Assembly (NCBI GenBank): GCA_003460745.1 | Contig: QTVU01000067.1 | Coordinates: forward strand, 1-11,499 | Length of the DNA stretch: 11,499 nt | Source of the DNA: Firmicutes bacterium AM55-24TS | GTDB taxonomy: Bacteria; Bacillota; Clostridia; UBA1381 | Reading direction: 5' to 3' | In this document: piece after piece, positions 1-6,171 of the stretch | Numbering within the stretch: position 1 is the first letter of the stretch | How the letters are laid out: every line of letters starts with the position of its first letter | Translations under genes and position numbers: made by a program | Notes under the pieces: model-generated | Told to the model about the DNA's origin: nothing | Databases searched by the model: none | The model's input: the letters and a program-made list of their open reading frames with translations, nothing else

Positions 1-114
1 TATCGATATTAATTATTCTTGATAATAATATATTCTAAAACCTTGATTGTTTATATTTATTTTACTATATGTTTTCAGAAAAATCAATACAAATATATTT
101 TTGCTTAGATAATA
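1..114. other. Left-edge AT-rich spacer
   Basis: I see no gene, GC-containing hairpin or recognisable site here. It lies downstream of the minus-strand primase-helicase gene, so a terminator would be expected, but none is apparent. Confidence 0.4.
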
Positions 115-2460
115 TTACTTAACCAACTCACTTTGTTTAAGTGGAAAGTTACTGAACAAATAAACGTTACATTCATTTCTAAGTAATCTTGCACGACCAA
201 CGCATTGTTCGAGTTCGCTTTCAATTAGCCAAAATTGTATGTGTCGAAGAAGTTCATTTTCATACGTAGAAAACCAAAACTTAAATCCGTTATGCTCGAC
301 CGGTCTAAAATGTAATGCACCGTCTGTTTTGACACCCATATAATATGCCATAAATTTATAAACACATTCGTTCATATGTGGAGTCCCTACTACTGCAAGA
401 TTTTCTCCTGCAAGAAAATCACATCCCTCGGAGTTCCCAAAGTGAATATCTAAATCAGATGAATATTTTTTGAATGTAATTGTTTTTGCATCTCCTATTT
501 TACTGCGAATCTTGTCCCATAAATTATCGTTAGTATCAATATAAGTACGACTGTAAGAACCATCATAGTATTGCTTTAGAGAACCAAGATATTTAGCTTG
601 TCTACATTCATAAGCTTTTACATTATCACTTCCAAAGTAATGTTTATATATGAATGTATCTGCTGTTGCAGATAGCACAATATATTTCATTTTCTTTAAT
701 TTAGGTGTTTTATAGAAAACAAGTTTTTCGCCATCGGAATAGAATTTTTTTGCTTTTAATAATGCATTCATGTCAAAATCAGTGCTAATGTTTTTTGAAG
801 TTTTGACTTTGTCTACTTTAAAAAATTCTTTGTCTTCAGACTTATACAAAATTGAAGTTAACTTAGAATGTACTTTTTTCGGAAGTGGATTTTCTAATAA
901 ATCCTCAATATCGGAAAGCGGTATTGTTTCTTGGTTTGATATAATAGTCTTTAAAATATCTTCATCAATTATTACTTGATACTGTTTAAGCCAATTCTTA
1001 TCAGAAAGTAAAATTCTATGATGAGTAGTTATGATATTACCTGTATAATCGTTTAATTCCTTTTTATCTGCTATAAATTTTTCTAATGCGGGTATATGCT
1101 GTTTTTTCAATATGCTTGATATGTACGGATATACTTTGCTATGTTGACCACATCTATAAAATTTACTAATAGCAGAGTATATCTCTTTAGGAATATCATT
1201 CCTTATATCTTCAATAGAAGGTGTCATTCGTGCATCAATCCCTTCTTCAATACATCTTCTGTAAACATCTCGTTTTAAGATATTTGTAGGAACAGCAATG
1301 ATACACGGTTTATCAGATTTTGATAAGTAGTTTATATAAATTTGCGTTTTTCCTATGGCAGTTTGTGCCCTTATGAGATGTATTCGATTATCATCAGAAT
1401 TAATGGCTTTACAAAAAGAATTTTCCAAATCGGCATATACTTCGTCACCTGCAGAATATTCAATGTTTTCAGTACGTAATATCTCAGACCTCTTAATTTT
1501 AGTAGTGGTCAGCATATTAGTATTGTGAGAACATGATTCTGCATATGGACAAAAATGTTCACATTGCATAGGTGCATATTGGTGTTTTTTCATATATTGC
1601 AAATAGAAATCCCAATCACGTTTATATGTGATATATTTGGAATTTGAAATTGCTTTTTTAAATACTTTAGCACCTGTTTCGACATTTATAAGATTCAATG
1701 CTATGCCGAATAGTTCTTTGTAATAGAGCCATTTGCTATCAGCGATAAACTCATGATATAATTGACAACTACTATCAAGTTTTGATAATGTGTCTTTTCT
1801 GTACAAATTATGATTTGGTAATTTCTCGCCATTTCCGGTTATATATATAACCGGACTTGGCGAAATTTTACCGTAAAATTTTTGTAAGTTTTCTCGGAAA
1901 TGAGTCTTTCCATAAGTATCTTTCATGTACAACTCAAAATTCATTTCAAGTGTAAGAATATTTACTTTCAAATTATTTTCATTGTAATAAAATAGATTCT
2001 TACCGCCGAAAAACATTCTTGATATATCTTTGCATGAAGTATCACACCCATTGAATATTGTCATCAGCATGTTTATAATTTTATCAAAAATATTTTTATC
2101 ATATATGACCTTTTCAAGCATAAATACAACTCTGAATTTGCTTTTATTGATACTTGAAAATGTTTTGTATGCAAAAAGTGTCGGTATCATGTATTTTTCT
2201 GCTTTTGTTTTCACTTCATCAAACGAAATGCCTCCGTCAAAGTCAAGTGCGACTAATTGGATTTCTTTAAATGTATCTTTTGATCGCTTTTCATTAAATA
2301 TTGCAGGACACCAAGTGTGACCTTTGTTGCCTATAAGATCGGCAATTTTATAAATATTCTTTGTGGAATAGATAGTGTTTGTAATTCTTCTACTTATCAT
2401 TCCTATATCTTGACCTGATGGCTTTTTAGTATATTGTATTGTATCTAATAATATTTTCAT
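115..2460 (-). CDS. Primase-helicase fusion protein (AEP-like primase plus helicase/ATPase)
   Basis: Predicted replication protein of 781 residues, acting on DNA in the cytoplasm. The N-terminal part has the hallmark of archaeo-eukaryotic primase-like domains: an LDFDGG motif with D73 and D75, a KFRVVF strand (about 108-113), and D140 followed by D145-x-SRMFFGG. C300, C304, C310 and H312 could bind zinc or an Fe-S cluster. The C-terminal part looks like a helicase: Walker A-like AQTAIGKT (365-372), DEDI (499-502), SAT (597-599), and an arginine-finger-type QCVGRAR (752-758). The ATG is preceded by AAGGAG at suitable spacing. It follows a small HTH gene on the same strand, separated by 66 bases holding a hairpin. 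The first glycine of the usual Walker A is alanine here. Such fusions are common in phages, plasmids and integrated elements; priming and unwinding are inferred from motifs. I am sure of the helicase part and fairly sure of the primase part. Confidence 0.8.
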   Translation of the reverse strand: MKILLDTIQYTKKPSGQDIGMISRRITNTIYSTKNIYKIADLIGNKGHTWCPAIFNEKRSKDTFKEIQLVALDFDGGISFDEVKTKAEKYMIPTLFAYKTFSSINKSKFRVVFMLEKVIYDKNIFDKIINMLMTIFNGCDTSCKDISRMFFGGKNLFYYNENNLKVNILTLEMNFELYMKDTYGKTHFRENLQKFYGKISPSPVIYITGNGEKLPNHNLYRKDTLSKLDSSCQLYHEFIADSKWLYYKELFGIALNLINVETGAKVFKKAISNSKYITYKRDWDFYLQYMKKHQYAPMQCEHFCPYAESCSHNTNMLTTTKIKRSEILRTENIEYSAGDEVYADLENSFCKAINSDDNRIHLIRAQTAIGKTQIYINYLSKSDKPCIIAVPTNILKRDVYRRCIEEGIDARMTPSIEDIRNDIPKEIYSAISKFYRCGQHSKVYPYISSILKKQHIPALEKFIADKKELNDYTGNIITTHHRILLSDKNWLKQYQVIIDEDILKTIISNQETIPLSDIEDLLENPLPKKVHSKLTSILYKSEDKEFFKVDKVKTSKNISTDFDMNALLKAKKFYSDGEKLVFYKTPKLKKMKYIVLSATADTFIYKHYFGSDNVKAYECRQAKYLGSLKQYYDGSYSRTYIDTNDNLWDKIRSKIGDAKTITFKKYSSDLDIHFGNSEGCDFLAGENLAVVGTPHMNECVYKFMAYYMGVKTDGALHFRPVEHNGFKFWFSTYENELLRHIQFWLIESELEQCVGRARLLRNECNVYLFSNFPLKQSELVK

Positions 2461-2505
2461 TGTAATTTTCTCCTTTAATTGATTTTGTATAGTTAATAAA
2501 AATGA

Positions 2506-2523
2506 GAGCGACTTTTGTCGCTC
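2506..2523 (-). terminator. Hairpin between HTH gene and primase-helicase gene
   Basis: Seven-base arms GAGCGAC (2506-2512) and GTCGCTC (2517-2523) pair perfectly around a TTTT loop. Read on the minus strand, the stem is followed by TCATTTTTATT, so it resembles an intrinsic terminator with a slightly interrupted U tract. It lies just after the HTH stop codon and before the ribosome site of the primase-helicase gene. It may therefore reduce read-through into the replication gene. I see no convincing separate promoter between the hairpin and that gene. Confidence 0.6.
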
Positions 2524-2526
2524 CGA

Positions 2527-2703
2527 TTAATTTGTTTTTAAGTATGTGATTAAATCATCTTTGGTTATCCGCCATTGCTTTTTACCTATTTTAATAGCAC
2601 GGATAGTACCACTGTGAATCAGCTCATACATTAGATTTTTTGTAATATCAAGAATTTCCATAACTTCTTTTGTGTTTAGTACATCTGGATATTCTTCAAG
2701 CAT
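2527..2703 (-). CDS. Small helix-turn-helix DNA-binding protein, excisionase family
   Basis: A 58-residue gene. The protein matches the short HTH_17/excisionase-type pattern: LNTKEVMEILDITKNLMYELIHSG (about 9-32) forms the helix-turn-helix, then IRAIKIGKKQWRITKDDLITYL (34-55) forms the wing and last helix. These proteins bind DNA as small winged HTH modules, acting as recombination directionality factors or as transcription regulators. The start is supported by an AGGGAG ribosome site on the minus strand, just upstream of the ATG. It sits immediately upstream of the primase-helicase gene on the same strand, so it may control that gene or the divergent DUF960-amidoligase group. No integrase is in the window, so an excision role is only possible. 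The fold assignment is strong; the target is unknown. Confidence 0.85.
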   Translation of the reverse strand: MLEEYPDVLNTKEVMEILDITKNLMYELIHSGTIRAIKIGKKQWRITKDDLITYLKTN

Positions 2704-2839
2704 AAAATCAATCTCCCTTCTGAGTTTATTATATATATGTTATGGCATTTTAAAATTTTATTTGGTTGTTTGGGATTTATAAATATATAGTATATATGTG
2801 AATAGTCACAGACTAAATAAATTAAAAAGGAGGATTGAG
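2704..2839. promoter_or_regulatory. Divergent intergenic control region
   Basis: This AT-rich spacer separates the minus-strand HTH gene from the plus-strand DUF960 gene and should hold both promoters. A minus-strand TATAAT is read at 2728-2733, but I find no good -35 for it. On the plus strand, TTGGTT (2762-2767) and TATAGT (2786-2791) are 18 bases apart, which is a weak match. A short palindrome, TGTGA-ATAG-TCACA, lies at 2797-2810 between that -10 and the DUF960 ribosome site, where a repressor could bind. Promoter calls here are tentative. Confidence 0.4.
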
Positions 2840-3013
2840 ATGTTTAATGGGAAAAGATTTGTTACAAGCGGGATTGTGGAGAAAGTGCCGTTGGAATTAC
2901 AAATGATAATGTGGGATATGATTGACACCATGGACGAGCAAAAGGATTATCTACAAGTATTCGACTTATCGGAAGAAAACGGAAAACAAAAGATTGTTCA
3001 TTCACAAGAATAA
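2840..3013 (+). CDS. DUF960-like protein, cut short by an in-frame stop
   Basis: A 57-residue product that resembles the DUF960 family (function unknown): MFNGKRFVTSGIVEKVPLELQ at the start, then IMWDMID (23-29), DYLQVFDLS (36-44) and QKIVHSQE (50-57). I chose the ATG at 2840 because AAAGGAGG lies just upstream; a GTG at 2798 is in frame but has no ribosome site. Family members as I remember them run to about 95 residues. Here a TAA at 3011-3013 interrupts the frame, and the next 37 codons still read like the family's C-terminal half. The protein is therefore either truncated or made in full only by read-through. It leads a plus-strand group with the amidoligase and amidotransferase genes. 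The family call comes from remembered consensus, not a search. Confidence 0.72.
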   Translation: MFNGKRFVTSGIVEKVPLELQMIMWDMIDTMDEQKDYLQVFDLSEENGKQKIVHSQE

Positions 3014-3127
3014 CCGGAATACATGAAGGAGTATCTGTTTGAAACAGATACTCCTTTTTTGTGTGCAAAGATTTTTGTCATAGACGATGTGACACATTCA
3101 ACAATGCTATTTAATTACGAATATTAA
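3014..3127 (+). pseudogene. Open C-terminal remainder of the DUF960 gene after the TAA
   Basis: Directly in frame after the TAA, 37 codons translate as PEYMKEYLF..., then AKIFVIDDVTHSTMLFNYEY, and end at TAA 3125-3127. The second part looks like the KIFVIDD-x-x-H-x-TML ending I recall for DUF960 proteins. It has no ribosome site; the only ATG near its front is 3023. It ends 14 bases before the amidoligase start, the spacing expected if an intact DUF960 gene once led this operon. A single base change (for example CAA, AAA or GAA to TAA) explains the interruption. The first third of this tail is also the terminator hairpin. Confidence 0.6.
3026..3060 (+). terminator. Strong intrinsic terminator inside the DUF960 tail
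   Basis: Bases 3026-3040 and 3042-3056 are perfect inverted copies (15 bp) around a single G, so the folded loop would be about UUGAA. A run of six T (3055-3060) follows. The left arm begins 13 bases after the TAA at 3011-3013. Transcripts from the DUF960 promoter should mostly end here unless the hairpin is prevented from folding. The amidoligase gene begins about 80 bases further on, with no clear promoter in between, so its expression would depend on read-through, antitermination or an unseen promoter. Confidence 0.85.
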
Positions 3128-3141
3128 CGGAGGAAAAGAAA

Positions 3142-4212
3142 ATGAGTGAAGAAAATAAAAATGTACGATGCGATTTATGCGGAGAAGAAATAAGCTCCCA
3201 AAATGCAATAAGATTTGACGGAACGATATTATGTACCGACTGTTTTAATCAACGAGTGACGGAGTGCAGCCATTGCGGCAGAAGTATATGGCGTGACGAT
3301 TCGAGGAACGGCGAGTATTGCCAAGATTGCTATGACGAGTTATATGAAACCTGTAACGAGTGTGGTGAGGATGTTTACAGAGATGATGTTTGCTATCACG
3401 ACGGTGAACCATATTGCCAAAGATGTTATGACGAAATAAATGATTCTATAATACATGACTACTATTACAAACCGGATCCGATATTTTACGGTAAAGGGCA
3501 ACCGCATTACGGCATAGAGCTTGAAATAGATGAAGGCGGTGAATATGACGATAATGCCGAGAGAATTTTGAATATAGGTAATAAAATAAATGAGCATGTT
3601 TATTGCAAACATGACGGCTCACTTGATGATGGTTTTGAAATTGTAAGTCACCCTGCGACTTTGGAATATCATACAAATACAATACCTTGGAAAAAGATTT
3701 TAGACAAAGCACTTGAAATGGGATATTACAGTCACAACAGCGGTACATGCGGATTGCATGTGCATATAAACAGAGCGGCACTCGGTGAAAGTGTAGAGGA
3801 GCAAGAAAACACTATTGCAAGGATTGTGTACTTCTTTGAGAAGTTTTGGGATAAGATATTGAGATTTTCTCGTCGTACCGAAACTCAAGCAGACAGATGG
3901 GCGTCGAGATACGGCTGCAGTATGGACAATCCTAAAGAAAGTTTAAAAGGTGCCAAAACATCGGGACTTGGTCGATATACGGCAGTTAATCTTACAAATA
4001 CATTTACTGTTGAGCTGCGAATATTCAGAGGTACATTAAGGTACAAAACCTTTATGGCTACGTTGCAGTTTGTGGATTTGCTTTGTGAAATGGCGATAAA
4101 TCTGACGGACGAAGAATTTCAGACAATGACATGGAAAGAGTTTGCGAAAACAGTATCAGCAAATAAAGCGGAACTAAAGGAATACTTGAAGATAAGAGGA
4201 TTGGAGGAATAG
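3142..4212 (+). CDS. Amidoligase-family enzyme with three N-terminal zinc ribbons
   Basis: A 356-residue protein. Residues 10-95 hold three LIM-like zinc ribbons, each CxxC plus CxxC: C10/C13/C31/C34, C42/C45/C60/C63 and C71/C74/C92/C95. The rest matches the glutamine-synthetase-like amidoligase fold (Amidoligase_2): GIELEID with E126 and E128, KHDGSLDDGFEIVSHP (156-171), CGLHVHINR with H206 and H208, and VELRIFRGT with E291, R293 and R296. Family members are predicted to join amines to carboxylates with ATP; the substrate is unknown. The ATG is preceded by GGAGG at 3129-3133. The next gene, a class II glutamine amidotransferase, starts four bases after this stop, so the two probably work on the same amide or peptide product. 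The zinc ribbons may bind a protein partner or substrate. Family call firm, reaction inferred. Confidence 0.85.
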   Translation: MSEENKNVRCDLCGEEISSQNAIRFDGTILCTDCFNQRVTECSHCGRSIWRDDSRNGEYCQDCYDELYETCNECGEDVYRDDVCYHDGEPYCQRCYDEINDSIIHDYYYKPDPIFYGKGQPHYGIELEIDEGGEYDDNAERILNIGNKINEHVYCKHDGSLDDGFEIVSHPATLEYHTNTIPWKKILDKALEMGYYSHNSGTCGLHVHINRAALGESVEEQENTIARIVYFFEKFWDKILRFSRRTETQADRWASRYGCSMDNPKESLKGAKTSGLGRYTAVNLTNTFTVELRIFRGTLRYKTFMATLQFVDLLCEMAINLTDEEFQTMTWKEFAKTVSANKAELKEYLKIRGLEE

Positions 4213-4215
4213 GAT

Positions 4216-5136
4216 ATGTGTGGATTGTATGGTATATTGTCATACGGAAATAAGGTAAAAGACATGGCGGAAATAACGGAAGCACTTGCCGTTGAAAGTG
4301 CGGTCAGAGGTACAGACGCAACCGGAATTGCATATAACAAGAACGGTAAACTTACCGTATTCAAAAAAAGTAAGAGCGCATATGAAATGACATTTAGTGT
4401 CCCTAAAAATACAGTTGCAGTAATGGGACATACTCGTCATGCAACACAAGGGACACTAAATTTTAACGGTAATAACCACCCGTTTAAAGGTATGTGCGGC
4501 GATGAAGAATTTGCACTTGCACATAACGGCATAATCTGTAATGATAAAAAATTAAGACGTGAACTAAGATTGCCGTCAACTATTATTGATACGGACAGTT
4601 ACATTGCGGTGCAGTTGATTGAATCACAAAAGAAATTTGATTTTAAGAGCCTTAAATATATGGCTGAAAAGGTTGAGGGTAGTTTTTCATTTTCGGTGCT
4701 TGATTCAAACGATAATCTTTACATAGTAAAGGGCGACAGTCCAATATCAATATTGCATTTTAAGAAAAGACAAGTATATGTGTATGCGTCAACAATATCG
4801 ATACTTTGGAAAGCACTTGTTGATACAGAATTGTTTCGCGACTTGAAACGTGGAGATTATGAAGATATTGAAATTGAAGACGGCGAAATACTTAAAATAT
4901 CGAATAAAGGCAAGATACAGAGAACGAAGTTTGATTTTGATGAATACGGAAGTTACGGATATGATTGGCGAAAAGGTTTTGAATATTCAAATGCCAACGA
5001 GTATGTAGACGACATAAAGAGCGTCGCACAGTATTATGGGTATGACAGCGATGAAATCGACTGTTTGCTAAATAACGGCTTTACGCCGGAGGAGGTGGAG
5101 GAAATGTTGTATGCTGATGATTTCTTGGAAGTGTAA
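4216..5136 (+). CDS. Class II glutamine amidotransferase
   Basis: A 306-residue Ntn-type glutamine amidotransferase. The start is MCGLYGI, so removal of Met exposes C2, the catalytic nucleophile of the class. Other family marks are RGTDATG (31-37), GHTRHATQG (71-79), AHNGI (102-106) and DTDSY further on. The domain frees ammonia from glutamine, or handles glutamyl amides, for a partner enzyme. The C-terminal stretch, about residues 262-302, is acidic and helical and resembles a UBA-like bundle; no recognisable synthase domain (purF, glmS or asnB type) is attached. Its ribosome site GGAGG (4203-4207) lies within the end of the amidoligase gene and the start is four bases after that stop, indicating translational coupling. 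The amidoligase is thus its likely partner. The amidotransferase call is firm; the product is unknown. Confidence 0.88.
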   Translation: MCGLYGILSYGNKVKDMAEITEALAVESAVRGTDATGIAYNKNGKLTVFKKSKSAYEMTFSVPKNTVAVMGHTRHATQGTLNFNGNNHPFKGMCGDEEFALAHNGIICNDKKLRRELRLPSTIIDTDSYIAVQLIESQKKFDFKSLKYMAEKVEGSFSFSVLDSNDNLYIVKGDSPISILHFKKRQVYVYASTISILWKALVDTELFRDLKRGDYEDIEIEDGEILKISNKGKIQRTKFDFDEYGSYGYDWRKGFEYSNANEYVDDIKSVAQYYGYDSDEIDCLLNNGFTPEEVEEMLYADDFLEV

Positions 5137-5237
5137 CACCAAACAACAAGTATATTGAACAGCTGCTTTTCGGTTTGGTCGAAATATGTATAACAACGCT
5201 GCTCAATTACTACAACGACAAAAGAAAAGAGGGATAA
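5121..5237 (+). other. Open reading frame without a start, overlapping the amidotransferase end
   Basis: In the -1 frame relative to the amidotransferase, an open stretch from 5121 to the TAA at 5235-5237 reads FLGSVTPNNKYIEQLLFGL, then VEICITTLLNYYNDKRKEG. It looks like real protein (amphipathic helix and a charged tail) but has no ATG, GTG or ribosome site. It may be the end of a decayed small gene, or an alternative C-terminus of the amidotransferase reached by frameshift. I see no classic slippery heptamer at the junction. Could also be chance. Confidence 0.3.
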
Positions 5238-5252
5238 TTTTATTCCTCTTTT
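5225..5252. terminator. Bidirectional terminator between convergent genes
   Basis: AAAAGAGG (5225-5232) pairs with CCTCTTTT (5245-5252). The stem continues inward through one G-T and three A-T pairs to a four-base loop, about 12 bp in all. Each strand ends the stem in a TTTT run. It separates the plus-strand amidotransferase gene from the minus-strand RHH gene and overlaps the RHH stop codon, as expected for a shared terminator. Confidence 0.65.
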
Positions 5253-5437
5253 CCGTCGTCAAATTCAAGATTATCAAGAGCAAATTTAATAGCTTTGTTA
5301 ATAAGTTCGTTTCTGCTACGACCACTTTTTAAAACTAACTCTTCAAGTCGGTCATGTGATTCTTTTTCGATTCTTACTGTAACAGTAACAGAACTTTCTG
5401 TTTTAGGAGTTACAACAAATTTTTTTTGATTAAGCAT
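5240..5437 (-). CDS. Ribbon-helix-helix (CopG/Arc-type) DNA-binding protein
   Basis: A 65-residue protein with a ribbon-helix-helix fold pattern: strand VTVTVRI (17-23), helix about 26-37 (ESHDRLEELVLK), the SGRSRNE turn (38-44) and a second helix to about 57. Such proteins dimerise through the strand and contact DNA with it, usually repressing nearby promoters or serving as antitoxins or plasmid copy-number regulators. The ATG is supported by GAGGTG about eight bases upstream on the minus strand. It is divergent from the zinc-ribbon/stalk operon, and a perfect palindrome lies in the shared upstream region, a plausible target. No toxin gene lies beside it, so regulator is preferred over antitoxin. 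Fold firm, target inferred. Confidence 0.82.
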   Translation of the reverse strand: MLNQKKFVVTPKTESSVTVTVRIEKESHDRLEELVLKSGRSRNELINKAIKFALDNLEFDDGKEE

Positions 5438-5456
5438 AGTCAGTCACCTCAATATT

Positions 5457-5485
5457 ATTATATACTTTAACGCTGAACTTATTAA
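5457..5485 (-). promoter_or_regulatory. Probable promoter of the RHH gene
   Basis: On the minus strand a perfect TATAAT -10 is read from 5462 down to 5457. TTAATA (5485-5480), four of six bases like the -35 consensus, lies 17 bases upstream. Transcription would start about 12 bases before the GAGGTG ribosome site. The spacing is right but the -35 is weak. Confidence 0.5.
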
Positions 5486-5509
5486 AGAGGACAAAAAGCA
5501 ATAAAAAAT

Positions 5510-5530
5510 AATTGCAATAATATTGCAATT
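5510..5530. promoter_or_regulatory. Perfect palindrome, operator-like
   Basis: AATTGCAAT (5510-5518) and ATTGCAATT (5522-5530) form a perfect 9-bp inverted repeat around AAT. The right arm contains the -35 element of the plus-strand promoter for the zinc-ribbon operon. A bound protein would therefore block that promoter. The RHH protein encoded divergently is the nearest candidate, although RHH sites are often shorter repeats; a regulator elsewhere is equally possible. Confidence 0.65.
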
Positions 5531-5551
5531 TGTGTTTTGATGTGCTATAAT
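5523..5551 (+). promoter_or_regulatory. Promoter of the zinc-ribbon/stalk operon
   Basis: A -35 TTGCAA (5523-5528) is separated by 17 bases from a perfect -10 TATAAT (5546-5551), which is preceded by TGC, an extended -10. Transcription should begin near 5558, giving a leader of about 70 bases before the first ATG at 5628. The -35 is inside the palindrome at 5510-5530. Confidence 0.75.
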
Positions 5552-5569
5552 CAAAACAACAAATATAGA

Positions 5570-5600
5570 CATTATTTTTGAATATTATTTAAAAATAATG
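5570..5600 (+). repeat. Inverted repeat in the operon leader
   Basis: CATTATTTTT (5570-5579) and AAAAATAATG (5591-5600) are perfect 10-base inverted copies around 11 bases. In the leader RNA this could fold as an AT-only hairpin some 11 bases before the G-rich ribosome site. It is too weak to be a terminator and has no riboswitch features I know; it could be a protein site or stabilise the mRNA end. Confidence 0.45.
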
Positions 5601-5627
5601 ATTAAATCAAAATAGGGGGGAAATAAG

Positions 5628-6155
5628 ATGTTTTGTGTCAACTGTGGAAAAGATATTCCTGAAAATTCATACATTTGTCCTTATTGTAAATTTGTATTAA
5701 ATAAGGATTACGAACAGACCTATAATTCTTCAGGGAAAAAACAAGAATCAATTCCGATAAAATCGGTAATAAAGTTTATTGCTGAAGCGCTTGTAGTAAT
5801 AATTTGTGTTGCTGGTGGTGTAAAGCTTAAACATATGGCAACAGAGTTTAATTATATTGACCAAATACAATGCGGAAAACCGTCAGGTTATAATATAACT
5901 TATCAACAAGCTTTTAGTAGATATTTCAGAAATTGTGACTGGGAATATGAAAAAGATGGTTCAATAAAAAGAGTAAGATTTACAGGCATAACCGCTGATA
6001 ATGAAAATGTAGATATAGTATTTAATATCACTGATGCAGATGATGGCTTTTACTATAATGTAGAGAATATCATAGTTGATGGTGTGAGAATAGAGAATGT
6101 ATTGGGTGATTATGGTTTAGGACTTGCTATAGAAGAAATTTTTGAAAGTTATTAA
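5628..6155 (+). CDS. Zinc-ribbon membrane protein 1
   Basis: A 175-residue protein, function unknown. The N-terminus is a small zinc ribbon with C3, C6, C17 and C20. A linker leads to one membrane helix (about 47-65, IKFIAEALVVIICVAGG), then a roughly 105-residue domain that should lie outside the cell. That domain is acidic and strand-rich (VRFTGITADNENVDIVFNITDADD), with no motif I recognise. The layout, cytoplasmic zinc ribbon plus one helix plus outer domain, is widespread among poorly known clostridial proteins. The ATG follows an AGGGGGG ribosome site. It is the first gene of a probable operon; the next gene begins 16 bases after its stop. Confidence 0.75.
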   Translation: MFCVNCGKDIPENSYICPYCKFVLNKDYEQTYNSSGKKQESIPIKSVIKFIAEALVVIICVAGGVKLKHMATEFNYIDQIQCGKPSGYNITYQQAFSRYFRNCDWEYEKDGSIKRVRFTGITADNENVDIVFNITDADDGFYYNVENIIVDGVRIENVLGDYGLGLAIEEIFESY

Positions 6156-6171
6156 AAGGAGATATTGTATT

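Noticed and set aside
770..2320. Plus-strand open frames opposite the primase-helicase gene (770-979 and 2030-2320)
   Set aside because: They lie wholly inside a well-supported gene on the other strand, lack ribosome sites, and translate to low-complexity hydrophobic or serine-rich peptides.
2797..2810. TGTGA-ATAG-TCACA as a CRP-type site
   Set aside because: The CRP pattern needs six bases between the half-sites; here there are four, and arms of five bases in AT-rich DNA are weak evidence. Kept only as a note in the intergenic entry.
3011..3013. TAA reassigned to an amino acid in this organism
   Set aside because: Most genes in the window end normally at TAA in the right place, so a code change does not explain the DUF960 interruption.
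3340..4449. Minus-strand open frames opposite the amidoligase and amidotransferase genes
   Set aside because: They are shadows of genes with clear motifs and have no ribosome sites or family resemblance.
5240..5437. RHH protein as the antitoxin of a toxin-antitoxin pair
   Set aside because: No toxin-like gene overlaps or adjoins it on the same strand; the neighbour is a convergent amidotransferase.
5628..5700. Riboswitch in the leader of the zinc-ribbon operon
   Set aside because: The leader is only about 70 bases, almost all A and T, and shows none of the conserved elements of known riboswitches.
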